A DNA stretch of 64,000 bases from Blepharisma stoltei. Taxonomy: Eukaryota > Ciliophora > Heterotrichea > Heterotrichida > Blepharismidae. Each line of letters opens with the position of its first letter. Position 1 is the stretch's first letter. The notes under the pieces were generated by a model. That model was not told the origin of the DNA. It worked only from the letters and a program-made list of their open reading frames with translations, and made no database searches. This document shows, in pieces, positions 44,799 through 56,289 of this stretch. The translations under genes and the position numbers were made by a program. The DNA lies in NCBI GenBank assembly GCA_914767885.1, contig CAJZBQ010000041.1, positions 439,001 to 503,000 on the forward strand. The letters are read 5' to 3'.

Positions 44799-45185
44799 TT
44801 AAGTTTTGTTTAAATGATTATAGAAAATTAGAATACTTTTTAAGAAAAATCATAGCTCTCATTAGAATAAGGCTGAAAATAATTAAGAGAAGGGTTTTTT
44901 AATTAAAATCAATTATTTAAATATACTAAACAGTATAACTCATGCACCGCTATTGATTCTCATCATTGAAAATTTAGCCGCTATAATTGAGTTGATGTCT
45001 TCTGCATTTTAGACTTGAACCATCATCTTTTAGATAAACATTAGAATTAGAGTTAAATATTTCTTAAGTCACAAGCTATTTTATTTTAATTTTTATATTA
45101 TTTATATATAGTTAGTGACACTGACTATATTAAATGATTCTTTTCTCGCTCAATATTAAAAGTAGTTATTTGCGTCAAAATTGCT

Positions 45186-45763
45186 TACTCCCCCCCCATC
45201 CTTGATCGAACGACTCGCCATCTTTCGATCAAGGATGGGTTTAAAAAAAAATTTTCGGGAAAAAAAAAATTTATATATAAAATAAAAAAATATCTAGATA
45301 TTTTTTTTTATTTACTTTTAAATAAGAGGGTTAAGAATATTTAATAATTATTTTTACAGCAAAAAATTTAATTTATTTTATAAGAATACCAATTTTTAAT
45401 ATTTTGATTTATTAGTTACCCCTTTAAATTGTATAAAATTTTAATTTGTTCGTTATTAAATTAATTTTTTTTAAAAAAATTTTAAAGAATCTGTATTTTA
45501 TTAGATTATTGAGTTTTTAAGCATATGTTAATGACTAAATCACTTCGGATGGTTGATTTCGCAGCTTTCTGTCGTCTCAAAGCCTCTGAAAACAACTTCA
45601 TTATGTACATCTTCCCAAGCTTTTGATAAATAATATATTTTTATATATATATAAAAATTTGCATGAAATGAAAATCGTTCGATCAAGGATGGGGGTTAAT
45701 TTCCCCAATTTTTAGGAATTTTTACAGTCAATCGTTCGATCAAGGATGGGGGGGGGGGAGTTA
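45186..45763. mobile_element. family-B MITE nested in the palindromic element
   Basis: TA at 45186-45187 and 45762-45763. The left end is ACTCCCCCCCCATCCTTGATCG, followed by a complement (TCGATCAAGGATGGG). The right end has CGTTCGATCAAGGATGGGGG twice, the last running to GGGGGAGT. Same plan as family A, with a different motif. About 578 bp, AT-rich, non-coding. Confidence 0.88.
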
Positions 45764-46120
45764 AGTAAAATTTTGGAGATTCAAAGTGGCATGCCAAAAT
45801 TCTTGACAAATAAACGAGCCAATTTTAAAATTGCATTATTATAAAACTAATTTTAATTACTAGAAATATCTTTCAAAAATTCATTTTGCTAGAGTCAATT
45901 AATTTGTGCGATTAAGAACTTCATATATAATAATTCTCCAAAACTCAAGACTTTGCATATGCAAGTTCAATTAATCAGATTTATTTCGGTATCGCTTTCT
46001 TAAAAATTCAAGAGAAAGTATTTTTGGAGAATCGATAAATAGGGAAATTAATATAGGCTCTATGTAGAGTGAACTTCCAGAGCCTTTGACTTTGCATATA
46101 AAACCCAATTAATCAGAGAT

Positions 46121-46174
46121 ATACAAATTGCCCGAGGATGGCGCTATTTTGCGCCATCCTCGGGCTATTTGTAT
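46121..46174. repeat. 54-bp near-perfect hairpin
   Basis: ATACAAATtGCCCGAGGATG runs into GGCGC-TATTTT-GCGCC and then its complement. It sits between TAs in the loop of the 1.7-kb palindrome. The core GGATGGCGCTATTTTG equals the start of the 28610 hairpin. Confidence 0.75.
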
Positions 46175-46875
46175 AATTTGGTATTTACTTTCTTAAAAAT
46201 TCAACCGACCGCTAAAACACGCAATAGAAATAAATTTTTGGAAATTTGATAAATAGCTATATTAAATTTTACTTTCATATATCAATTTCAAATATATAGG
46301 ATATCATAATTTAAAATTAATTTTAAAATAATGTAATTTTGAAATTGGCTCATTTATTTATCAACCTATTTTATACTTGTAACCATTTTGGCATGCCACT
46401 TTGAATCCCCAAAAATTTTAATTAAGCCATTTTGACGCAAAATAACTACTTTTCATATAGAGCGAGAAAAGAATCATTTAATTATAAACAATATAAAATA
46501 AGAATAAAATAGCAAGAAATTTATTTAACTCTAATACTTATCCAAATGATGAAGTTCTAGTCTAAGATGCAGAAAGCATCAAGCCAATTATAGCGGTAAA
46601 TTTTCAATGATGAGAATCAATAACGGTGCATGAGCTATAGCATATTGCTGATTAGTTAAAATTATTAGACTATAAAAAACACTAAACTTATTTAAACAAA
46701 GGTAGTGCTCATTATATGAATTGTTTAAAATTCTTAAAAGACTTGTTATATCTTAAATCTTATATAAAACTCTGGAATTTAAAAGATAAATAGGTGTGAA
46801 ACTCTAATAAGATAAAGATCTATAAGAAGATATAAAATGATATATTGCCTTAAGGATCTTTTGAATTTAAAGTTA

Positions 46876-47151
46876 TAACTCCCACTTTCCTCCGTGAGTA
46901 AACAACAAAATTTTGTTCACTCATGGATGAGGTTAGTTTTTTATTTAAAAAAAATTTATATATATTTTATAGTAAAATTTTTAAAAAAATCCCAATTCAA
47001 AATAATTTAAAGCAAATATTAAAAATCTATGTTTTAAATGCAAGCTGTTAAAATAATAAAAAAAGCAGCTAGAGATTTCTTTATTATAATATCAACATAT
47101 TTTTTTATAAAAATTTTATATTAAAAATTTTTGTATTAGCTCACGGAAGTA
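46876..47151. mobile_element. decayed family-A MITE
   Basis: TA at 46876-46877 and 47150-47151. The left end ACTCCCACTTTCCTCCGTGA is followed by TTTTGTTCACTCATGGATGA; the right end is GTATTAGCTCACGGAAG. AT-rich core. It abuts the 3' end of the gene at 47168. Confidence 0.7.
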
Positions 47152-47167
47152 AGAAACTTTTTGAAAG

Positions 47168-48118
47168 CTATGATATTACATTATTTTTAATAGAACCTTT
47201 GCTATATTCTATTTCATAATCATTGATTTGTTGAAAAACACTTATATCGTTGTTAGATTTGTTAATCGCATTTGATAGTAGAATTCTCCTTCTCCTAGTC
47301 GAAATTGCAATGAATGGTGAAATATGCTGAGCTTTAGAGGACTGTAGAATCTTAGCAACATCCAAAATTAATTTCCTCACCAAGCCTTTATAAAATAGGC
47401 TTTGAAATTGTAAGAACTTTACGTTTTCGTTTCTAAAGCATGCGAGCAACCTTTTTCCTTTCGAGATATTGCGAATAACTCCCAGCTCAACTAAACTTTT
47501 AGCGATGTCTAGCCAAAACAAATACCCGATATTATCTTTGTCAATTCTGTCCCATATATTGTGGATTGCTGCTAAAAGCTGATCGAACTCTGACTGAGGA
47601 TTTTTCACCCGGTAGTTTCGGTGATTCAACGATAAAACTTTGGACTTTTTGTGTTCAGAAATCAAAATTGTTAGTGTTTTTTCTGCGTAAGAATCATCAC
47701 ACATCATAAGGAGATGATGTTTGCTAATAGTAAGCATATTAAAAGGCCTGGATTCGTCGATTGTGAATATAGAGACAATGCTTTTTGAGCTCGCAGACAG
47801 ATTGAGACTAATAAAAAATCTTACTAAATCATAAACTTTAACTTCTCCTAAAGCGTTTTGGGGGAGAATTTTAAAAATTCCTTCAATAGCTTGGCCAACT
47901 ATTGTATTATTTTCAAATTTAGGCTCTTTCCGAGCACATTTGGGGACTTCGCTGTGGCTGCGTGACCGTGAAACAGCCTCAGAAATTACTGCGTTAAAGA
48001 TATCAGGGAATTTTACTGATGGTAGTAAAGCAGATCTGGGGCTGTCAAGGGGAAGATATACTCCAAAAGAGCTATCAAGTGGTTTTAGTATAATAGGCTT
48101 TTTGCTTATTTTTTTCAT
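47168..48118 (-). CDS. hypothetical protein, possible EF-hand-like fold
   Basis: A 316-residue single exon ending in TAG. It starts MKKISKKPIILKPLDSSFG. The middle has helical segments typical of calcium-sensor-like proteins (IEGIFKILPQNALGEVKVYD and IHNIWDRIDKDNIGYLFWLD). The second contains DKDNIGYL, an EF-hand-like loop lacking some ligands. The C-terminus is basic, then polar. A degenerate EF-hand protein is possible but not proved. ATG 48118 is the first Met in frame. Confidence 0.65.
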   Translation of the reverse strand: MKKISKKPIILKPLDSSFGVYLPLDSPRSALLPSVKFPDIFNAVISEAVSRSRSHSEVPKCARKEPKFENNTIVGQAIEGIFKILPQNALGEVKVYDLVRFFISLNLSASSKSIVSIFTIDESRPFNMLTISKHHLLMMCDDSYAEKTLTILISEHKKSKVLSLNHRNYRVKNPQSEFDQLLAAIHNIWDRIDKDNIGYLFWLDIAKSLVELGVIRNISKGKRLLACFRNENVKFLQFQSLFYKGLVRKLILDVAKILQSSKAQHISPFIAISTRRRRILLSNAINKSNNDISVFQQINDYEIEYSKGSIKNNVIS

Positions 48119-48315
48119 AGGGTCTGCTAATTAATATATTACTCATTTTATTAGGATTAGCTGCATTGAATATTTATCAGAAATCTACATCCAGAAATCA
48201 AGCAGAGACTTTAGGATACTCATTTTTCTACTTACAAGCAACTTTCATCAAATTAAAATAGAAAAATAATATAAAGAATTGCTAAAAAAGGTTTATATAA
48301 GAATTCAGAAGTTAA

Positions 48316-48573
48316 CTATAATGCAAGATCACTAGTGCTGGAATATTCAAGGGAACGATTGTGCTTCTTAGCCTGAGGGAACTCTTTCTTTCATCTTTCA
48401 AATATGTAATTTTTTGCTTGGAAAGCTTGCTCGACACAAGATTTTATGCAAACTTTTTGGCTATCAGCTATATGCAAGGCGTATAAGTCTAGATCACATG
48501 TTTTGAAGCAGTGCTCAGATAGCTTGGAGACAGTTGCCTGAACAGTAAGAATTTGCTCTGTCTCTTCGTCCAT
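48316..48573 (-). CDS. small TIM chaperone (Tim8/9/10/13 family)
   Basis: An 85-residue protein with the twin CX3C motif of small TIMs (HCFKTC, then 16 residues, VCIKSC). These proteins form hexamers in the mitochondrial intermembrane space and carry hydrophobic precursors to TIM22 or SAM. The Cys spacing and the flanking helices (EQILTVQATVSKLSEH before, VEQAFQAKNYIFERW after) fit. A TGA at 48391-48393 is read as Trp and the frame ends at TAG 48318-48316. Member identity (8, 9, 10 or 13) is not resolved; the length matches all. Confidence 0.8.
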
Positions 48574-49019
48574 TTAATTATAATCAAAGTATTTAATATT
48601 GGCTTTCTCTGTTCAATAGCTTTTATCTTTCAGTCTTTCAATAAATTGCTTTTATTAATTAGAGACTTAGCATCCTTACTAGCATTTAAAGATTTATAAT
48701 ATAGCGTTTTTAGAGAGTAGTTTTTAAAATGTTGATTTAAATAGCATCACATTATCTTTTACTTTTGAATTCTAAAAAAATTAAGCATCGTCCAAAATTA
48801 AAACCCCATTTGAAAATTTATGTAAAATTCAACCACTCTTTTTTCTTTGATAAAAGGATAAAGCACAAAAAATTAAATTCAATATATTTAAAATATAAGC
48901 CAGTGCTTTATCTTCTAAACCTGATTCTAACATGTTACGACTTAAAATTAAATTAAATTTTTGATTCTGGTGAAAATATGCAATTACAGCCATTTTGTTG
49001 GTGAAATTATAAAATAAGG
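48574..49019. other. AT-rich spacer between divergent genes
   Basis: No supported feature; open frames on both strands here (48765-49032) are AT-driven. Confidence 0.5.
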
Positions 49020-50483
49020 ATGAAGCTTTCATTATTTGCTCTCCTCTTTATCGTTGCTCTCGGATCGATCGATATCCCACTGTCTCCTATTTATGAGACT
49101 GAAGAAGAACAAATGGCTTACTTCAAGTTCATTCAACTTAGAAGATTCTTGAAGGGAAACAATCTTCCTATCACCAACTACATGGACGCCCAATACTACG
49201 GCTCTATCGCTCTTGGAACACCTCCTCAGCCTTTCACAGTGGTTTTCGACTCTGGTTCCTCAAACCTCTGGGTTCCATCAGCAAAATGCACTTCACTTGC
49301 CTGCTACGTCCACAACACCTACAACTCCGCTGCCTCATCCACTTATGTCGCAAACGGAAAAGCCATTTCCATTCAATACGGCTCAGGAGCTTGCAGTGGC
49401 TTTATCTCACAAGACACCTTAAGTTGGGCTGGCTTAACAGTTAAGAGTGTTTTCTTCGGAGAAATGACTTCTCTTCAAGGCTCAACCTGGGTCAGCAGCA
49501 AACCAGACGGTATCCTTGGTATGGCTTGGCCAGCAATTTCCGAAGACGGACTTGAACCAGCTTTCATGTACTTGGCTCAGCAAAACCTTGTGTCCAGCAA
49601 CAGCTTTGCATTCTACCTTACTAAGACTGCAGGCCAATCTGGAAGTGTACTCACCTTGGGAGGCTACAACTCAGCACTTACCAAAGGAGATTGGAACTAC
49701 ATTCCTCTTTACAAGCAAGAATGGTGGCTCATTCAAATGGGATCAATCAGTGTTGGTGGAAAAACAATTTCTGGGTCTGGATTCAAAGCCATTCTCGACA
49801 CTGGCACTTCACTTCTTGTCGGCTCTCCAAGCATTGTCAACCAAATCCTTGCCTTGATTCCTTCTGTAGCTCAAGATTGCTCAAACCTTGCAAAACTCCC
49901 AACTGTTAACATTGTTCTTGGAGGAGTCACTTATGCTATGCCACCAAGTGCTTACGTTTGGCAAATTCCTAATGGAAGTGCGAAAATAAAATGGTGACGC
50001 CGACGGAGATAAACTCAGGGAGGCACTCACTATGGAGCAGGTCGGATATGTCCTGATGAATTCAAAATAGTGTCTCTGTCACTTTTGGAAGGAGGCCTTC
50101 AGGTTTGGGGATGACTGCCGAAGAGGGAAGTTTTGTTTCTTCACCGAAGGTTTTGCTGTCCTTGTCAGATGGGTAGACAGGTTTTGCCTCCGCTTAGTCT
50201 TTGTTTACCAGGACTAAGGTAGAATCCGCAAGAGATAGCTCTAACCTAGGGAGCTAATCCTTGGGTTATGCGGTTTACGCCAGATAGTGGTCTATCCACT
50301 TATGCCTTTATAATTTTAACTTTAGCTAATGGAAGCGCAAATCAATGTATTAATGGATGGCAAGCTGATGACTTAGGATCAGAACTCGCAAATACAGTCA
50401 TCCTTGGAGATCTCTTCATCAGAACTTATTACACCCTTTTCGATATGGGCGGCTCAAGAATTGGACTTTCTACAGCAGTTTAA
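49020..50483 (+). CDS. pepsin-like aspartyl protease, split by a SINE
   Basis: Segments 49020-49971 and 50329-50483 encode 368 residues. A signal peptide (MKLSLFALLFIVALGSIDI) is followed by a short propeptide, then the A1 fold: YYGSIALGTPPQPFTVVFDSG with the first catalytic Asp in DSGSSNLWVPS, the flap IQYGSGACSGFI, the second active site AILDTGTSLLVG, and the end VILGDLFIRTYYTLFD with GLSTAV. The last part lies beyond the insertion. TA-TA removal gives WQIPNGSANQCINGW in frame, restoring the cathepsin-D-like C-terminal lobe. A lysosomal or food-vacuole digestive role is likely. Composition is GC-richer than neighbours, suggesting high expression. Confidence 0.95.
49972..50328 (+). mobile_element. 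SINE-like retroposon inside the protease gene
   Basis: The element proper is about 49985-50325. It starts AAAATGGTGACGCCGACGG and ends with an AT tail (TTTATAATTTTAACTTTAG). The target duplication is CTAATGGAAGTGCGAA / CTAATGGAAGCGCAAA (two or three mismatches over 16) and contains TA. Removing 357 nt from TA to TA restores the frame. Same subfamily as the 14932 copy. Confidence 0.9.
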
Positions 50484-50658
50484 GTAATTTCATTCAACAA
50501 AAAGTTTTATAAAATAAGTTTTTAAATGGAATTTCTCGCAATCTATCTAGACTAGATTTAAACAATTTCGCATGAATTAGCACAGCTTATTTATATAAAG
50601 ATATCTACTCAAAAGATATAGAAGCAATTAATTTATCAGGAATTATTTTAATTTTTAA

Positions 50659-53600
50659 ATGCAAGACCCAAACATTTCAGTTGCCTATGTCATTGAGAAA
50701 TTCAAGAAAAAAGGCTTTAACTGCTTAAACTTAGAAGAAATCGCTATCACACAAATAACTCCTAACTGGCCTCAAGAATTTTACTCCTCCACAGGAGAAG
50801 ACTGAAACAGCTACCAAGACAAAGCTTCTGAAAGGCTTAAAAGAGCGAATTTCAACTTAAAGTGATTATCTACACCCTCAAATCCTGCACAATCTCCTTT
50901 ATTTTCCGCAATTTCTAGAGGTGATTTAAAAAAAGTAGAAGAATTTCTCTCTTCAAATGATTTGAAATCATGCATAGATGCGGTCGATGAAACAAAGAAG
51001 TCATGCCTTCATATTGCGGCTAAGGAAGGACAATCAAAAATTGTTGAATTCTTATCTCAGCAAGGTTTTTCGATAGAAGCCCGTGATAAATTATTAACAA
51101 CTCCTTTACATCAGGCAAGCAATTCAGGTCATTCTAATATTGTTTCGTATTTGCTTTTAAAAGGTGCAGATCCACATGCAGTTGACATTTCAGGCAGGAC
51201 AGTGCTTCTATACGGTTCTCTTTCGCCGAATTCTAATGTAATTGATGTTCTGCTATCACATGACTCAACTTTGATTGACGACAAAGATTTTTCTGGGAGA
51301 AGTGCTTTGCATTATGCAGTGTTCAATCCTCATCCAAAGCAGGTTGATATCATGAGGAAGTTATTGGAGTTTGGCCTTCCTGTTGATGTTCAAGACAATG
51401 ATAAAAGGACGCCTCTTCATCATGCTTGTGAGGCGGGGAAACCAAGAGCTATAAGACTACTCTTAAAATGAGGGGCTAATATCGAAATCAGAGACTTGAT
51501 TAGCAACAAAACGCCGCTTGACCTCTCTGCTAACCAGAACATAAGGCAGCTTGTGCTACTATATTCACAGGATAATAAACAAGCTGATCGTCCTGTTAAA
51601 ACACAAAAAATAACAGAAGACAAGCTGCCAAATATTAAAAAGTCTCCAATTGACACAATACAAAATTCGATTTATAAAGAAAAGCTCCTCTCATTGTTAA
51701 AGAGAGTTCAAGAAGCAGGAGTCAACACCAACCAGCACTATATTAAACCATATCTATACTCTGGAATGTGGCTTGAGAAAATTCAAAGTGTCGGAAACTT
51801 GCACAAAGAGCTTTCTACTTTAAACCCATCGGAAGCTGTTTTGCAGGTATTTAACGTATTGTTCCCCTATCCAAAGCCTTTACCTATTCCTCCAATAGAT
51901 GATAATGAAATGCAAGGATTTTTTGGCAAGTATGAGCCAACAAGAAAATATGATGCAGTATTCCAGGGAAGCAGCGATGATTCAAGAATATTAAAATTAC
52001 AGCAGCAATTACAAAATAGCGATTCGAAAATATTTGATTTACAGCAGCTAATATATAGCTTGGAAAAAAGAATCAAAGAGTTGCAGATTGATTCTGAAAA
52101 TAAAAGCACTGAAATTAATAATTCCGCCAAAATAATAAAAGAGTTGAGAGACAAACTTATCAATGTTACAAAAGAAAGTTCGAGCAAAGAAGATTATGAA
52201 CAAATCAAACTTGAAAAAGCTGAGGCTTTAAAAACTATAGAGAAACTTAAAAAAGAACTTGCATCACGTAGCATTTCACAAGATGGTCCAAAAGAAAACG
52301 AAAGCAATGCAGAAACAAATGTCGAGCTTCAAGAAACAATTGAGAAGCTTAAAAAAGAAAATCGAGCACTTCGATTCAGAGCTGGACAGATTCTTTTAAA
52401 AGGATTAGAAATTAAAGAAGCCCAAACTCCAAACACTGCAGAAGTCCAATTAAAAGATGATGAGACCTTGCAGAGACTTGAAGAAGCACTCGTTGATAAT
52501 CCACCAAATTTTAGGAAAAGATTGACTGAAGCTGACTCTAATAAAGATGGAAAAATTACGAAAGCAGAACTAACTAGGGTTTTAGCAAAACTGATTTTAG
52601 TCCCACAGGATATAATTGTTATGCTCAGAATTTCAGGCTTTCGCCAAGGAGTTACGGCAGTTCCTATAGATGATATTGCAGAATTACTTGAAAAGCGATT
52701 AGAAAATAGGAATAAATTAGAGATGGACCTATTCACTAGATTGGCTGAACACTTTCAAAGTAGCAATTTGAGCGTTGATCAAGCTTTTGATTTTATAGAT
52801 GTAAATAAAGATGGATATGTAAATTTTCAAGAACTGTCTGATGCTCTTGATGCAATTAATCTGCCATTAAACAGAGAAGACAGGCATGCTCTATTTACAG
52901 TTTTTGATAGTGATCATAATGGATACATTTCATTAGATGAACTTAAAATAAGACTAAACAATATACCAATTAGTCTAGAAAAACCTTCAAAAGTGAATAC
53001 AAGTAATAGCTTTACCCAAAAAGGAGATGAAGAAGAAAACCCAAAAATTATGCAGAGGGAGATTATTACAAAAAATCCAATCCCAAAGCAGATTAAACCA
53101 AGCAAAGAAGTAGAAGACATCGAAATTGGGCCTTTTGAAACTGGGCCCAAAACCAAAAATCAAATACTGAAAACTCTTAATAAAAAACCAATAGAAAAAG
53201 TTGACGATCTCAGTCCAATACCTCGCCCCAGCCAAAAGCCTCCAAATAATAATTTTGAGGTAAAAGAAGAGACTTATGATCCAAATAAAGATAATCTAAA
53301 GAATTCAAGCAAAAGAAAAGTTCTTGCTAGAAGAGGACTCAAACAAAATGGAAAGTATTATTTTATATGCGCATATGAAACAAAAACTGGAATTGAAGTA
53401 GAGCTGCATTTAGTTGATAATAAGAATAGCCCAATGTATTTAGTTAAGGATAAAGCATTAGTAGACAGGACAGATGATATTAATACCATTTTATCCAAAA
53501 TATCAATTACGCCAGATAACAAAATAACATTCGCCACTTATCAAAATAAAGATGATGATCTAAAGAAAACAAGCAAAAGAGAAGTTCTTGCAAGAAGAGG

Positions 53601-53879
53601 ATTCAAGCAAAATGGAAAGTACTATTTTGTTTGTGCATATGATGCAAAGGCAGGAATTGAAATAGAGTTGCATTTGGTAGATAGCAAGGATAAGCCAATG
53701 TATTTAGTTCAAGATAAGGCCTTACTCATTCAGGGCTATTTTTTTCCAAAAATAAGGATATTTTAATATATTTTGTTCAATCATGGGAAGAGGAGTTAGT
53801 TGATCGAAGCACTGACATTAATAAAATTTTGTCCAAAATTTCAATAACACCAAATAATAAAATAACTTTTGGTGCTTAA
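50659..53879 (+). CDS. ankyrin-repeat and EF-hand protein with a duplicated C-terminal module and a 74-bp IES
   Basis: Segments 50659-53724 and 53799-53879 give 1048 residues, with three UGA-Trp codons. Residues about 85-300 hold ankyrin repeats (KSCLHIAAKEGQSKIVEFL, TTPLHQASNSGHSNIV, GRSALHYAVFNPH, RTPLHHACEAGKPRAI). A coiled coil follows at about 440-590. Three EF-hand loops are seen: EADSNKDGKITKAEL, IDVNKDGYVNFQEL and DSDHNGYISLDEL, the last two with good Ca2+ ligands. The end carries two copies of a KREVLARRGFKQNGKYYF...LVDSKDKPMYLV module. The second is completed only after IES removal (KALVDRSTDINKILSK), matching the first (KALVDRTDDINTILSK). A Ca2+-responsive scaffold is a reasonable guess. 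Confidence 0.85.
53725..53798. mobile_element. 74-bp MITE-derived IES
   Basis: TA at 53723-53724 and 53797-53798. The ends CTCATTCAGGGC and TTTTGTTCAATCATGGGAAG...GAGT recall the family-A ends (ACTCCC..., TTTTGTTCACTCATGGAGAG). Removal converts a frame that dies in IRIF-stop into the exact counterpart of the preceding protein repeat, so the boundary call is unusually safe. Confidence 0.88.
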
Positions 53880-54069
53880 AAACGAAACTTACGATAAATC
53901 ATGTTCCTCTCTTGCTGTGAGCATAATTAATTGAATTGATATTAATTATTATTATGAATGGGTTCCTTCAAATATCATTATAGATTTAAATAAGTCCATT
54001 TTTAATTTTAAAATATATTAAGATCTCTTCTTTGAAAATAACTGGCAATATGCTTAATATACAATAAAT

Positions 54070-54894
54070 TTACGAATTATTGCTTGGATTATTTCCTGGA
54101 TTATTATTTTCTTGTCTTTTCCTATTTTCAATTTCCAACAAAATCCTTTCAAAGCTATTTATTCTAGCCCTGCATGAGAATTTGTAAACAGGAAGAGCGA
54201 TGTAATAAATTTTTGGCTCATTAATCGCGAACGTTACTCTTTTTCTATCAATTTGTGAATTTTTATTCACATCTAAATTAAGCTCATCAAGCACAATTTT
54301 TGATTTTGCAGCTTCCTGAAGAAATTGGGTTTGCTTATAAACATTAATTTCATTCCCTAGCGCGACTACAACTTCCCTTTCTTTTCCTATTCTTTTTTGA
54401 ATATTAGAATAAAAACTATCGTTTTGAGTCTTTTTTCTCTTTATAGGCATTTTTTGCATTTTTTCTTTGTAGATTTTAGCATACTCATTCAAAATCACCT
54501 GGTCTTCTTCTAAATCTTGGTCCTCCATTAACCGATATATTGAAGAATCCACTTCTAATTCTTCTTCATCTTCTGGACTCTCTATTATTTTATGTCTTTT
54601 CTTCTTTGGGGGGTAGTATAAAGAACTCGCATCAAGGACTTCTTCTTCTATGACATTATCGAACTCATTATAAATATCATTTTCAGTGCTATTTTGTATG
54701 ATTTTTGCTTTAGGCCGAGTGTGCTTAGGCTGAGTAGAAGTGGTTGATGATTTTGGCTTAGACTTTAGAGCAGCTCTTTTGGAAGGCAGTGCAACATGAG
54801 ACTCTGGTGAGAAATAAAGTTTGTAGTTAAATATTTCTTTACATGCAAGGAACTTGAATGTTAAATAGAATAATCGAGCTATTTTTTCTTTCAT
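54070..54894 (-). CDS. hypothetical charged protein
   Basis: A 274-residue frame from ATG 54894. Rich in Lys and Glu, with a basic patch (PPKKKRHKI) that could be a nuclear signal, followed by an acidic run (SPEDEEELEVDSS). The middle is helical (YAKIYKEKMQKMPIKRKK), and the end is Asn-rich (NNNPGNNPSNNS). The segment KRVTFAINEPKIYYIALPVY may be a small conserved motif. No family recognised. Divergent from the SNM1 gene, sharing a 196-bp spacer. Confidence 0.6.
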   Translation of the reverse strand: MKEKIARLFYLTFKFLACKEIFNYKLYFSPESHVALPSKRAALKSKPKSSTTSTQPKHTRPKAKIIQNSTENDIYNEFDNVIEEEVLDASSLYYPPKKKRHKIIESPEDEEELEVDSSIYRLMEDQDLEEDQVILNEYAKIYKEKMQKMPIKRKKTQNDSFYSNIQKRIGKEREVVVALGNEINVYKQTQFLQEAAKSKIVLDELNLDVNKNSQIDRKRVTFAINEPKIYYIALPVYKFSCRARINSFERILLEIENRKRQENNNPGNNPSNNS

Positions 54895-55090
54895 AATTAT
54901 ATCCCCCAAAAACAAAATCACTAATTATTAATTCCTTATTTAGTTCACTTTGAATTTGCTTTATATCATTTAATTATTAATAAATAAAGAAAACTCATTC
55001 GATATTGACTAAATTATTCTTATAATTGTTAATAAGCCACGATATTATTCATTTTGGGGGATTTTGATTTAATTTTCTATTAATAAAAAT

Positions 55091-56248
55091 ATGGTTCTGC
55101 TTCCTCATACAAATATAATTATTGATGGCTTTTCTTTTACAGCACAATTAGAGCAGCCTCATTATATTTTTTTCCTAACTCATTTTCACTCAGATCACTA
55201 TCAAGGCTTATCTCCATCTTGAAACCGTGGCCCAATTTATTGTTCACCACAAACTGCTCTTTTAATATGTGATAAATTTTCAGGAATTCCTAACATATAT
55301 CCTCTGGAAATTGGTGAAACTTATTGAATTTCTTTAAATCTTAAAAATTGTGCAGGCGTAAATGTAACCTTTATCGATGCGAACCATTGCCCAGGGGCGG
55401 TTATGATACTTTTTCAAGGCGAGATAGGTACAATTCTTCACACTGGCGATTTTCGCTATACCCCTCGGATGCTCCTAGAGCCTTGCTTGAATAATTCCTC
55501 AAATAGCCTGATCCCAATAAACCAATTGATTCTTGATAACACATTTTGCATGCCCGAGTATGATTTTCCATCCCAAGAAATGTGCACAAAATTAATAATC
55601 CAAATAATTGAAGAAAACCCTAACTATGACACTTGAATTGCCATAGAAAACTTTGGGAGAGAAACATTATTAGTAGAGCTCTCGTTATATTTCAATACAC
55701 TTGTAATAGTAAGTGAGTCTATGTTTAGAAGGATTGAAATTTTAGGATTAAGGCCAGATTTATTCAGCACAAATAGTGACGATGGATGAATTCATGCAGT
55801 GCCCAGAAAGCATATGTTTAGAATTTATCAAAGAAACCGAGAGGGGCTTGATACGATAGGAATTTATTTGTCTGGGTGGTATAAGAAATACAGCAAAGAA
55901 TGGCCATTTTACCATGTTCCTTATTCATTGCACTCGAGTTTCTCAGAAATAAAAGAATTTGTTGAAAAAATAAAACCTGAAAGATTGAGTTATATAGTGG
56001 CCCCTGGAAAATCATTGATGGGAGTGTTTGAGTTGAGCAGGAAAGTATTAGAGGATGTAGCAAAAGATGAAAATATGATGGAAGGTATAGAATTTAAACC
56101 ACCTGTCAAAAGAAAAATAGGAAGTGGAGGTGGGGGGTATTTGAAAAAATTAAAGAAACCTAAAACAATTGGTTGTAAGATTGCTGAATCGGAGGAAATT
56201 GATGAGCATCCAGAGATAAATAAGTATACAATGCATTATTATATATAA
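55091..56248 (+). CDS. SNM1/Apollo-family DNA repair nuclease (metallo-beta-lactamase / beta-CASP)
   Basis: A 385-residue protein with four UGA-Trp codons. It contains the metal-binding THFHSDHYQGL (HxHxDH motif), DANHCPGAVMILF and LHTGDFRYTP, and a beta-CASP part ending VPYSLHSSFSEIKEFVEKIKP (the SNM1 SxHSSxxEL-like signature), then YIVAPGK. These are the marks of the DCLRE1/Pso2 family of 5' exonucleases acting on crosslinks and telomere ends. It is short, about catalytic-domain size, as in Apollo (DCLRE1B), with only a basic tail after it. Which paralogue it is remains open. A truncated copy of its 3' half is at 59017. Confidence 0.88.
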
Positions 56249-56289
56249 ATAAAATGAATTTTTAGTTTAATCTTTAAGATAACTATTCA

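Larger units (their letters stand above)
44932..46643. mobile_element. 1.7-kb palindromic element with nested insertions
   Basis: Two arms of several hundred bases are inverted repeats. CTCATGCACCG...TTGATTCTCATCATTGAAAAT at 44939 onward matches the complement at about 46635-46590. GATTCTTTTCTCGCTC, then GCGTCAAAAT, matches the complement at 46460-46430. GATTCAAAGTGGCATGCC (45779) matches its complement at 46407-46390. The pairing skips over the MITE at 45186-45763, so that MITE is younger. The centre holds two direct copies of a GACTTTGCATAT...CAATTAATCAGA unit. No ORF. Confidence 0.75.
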
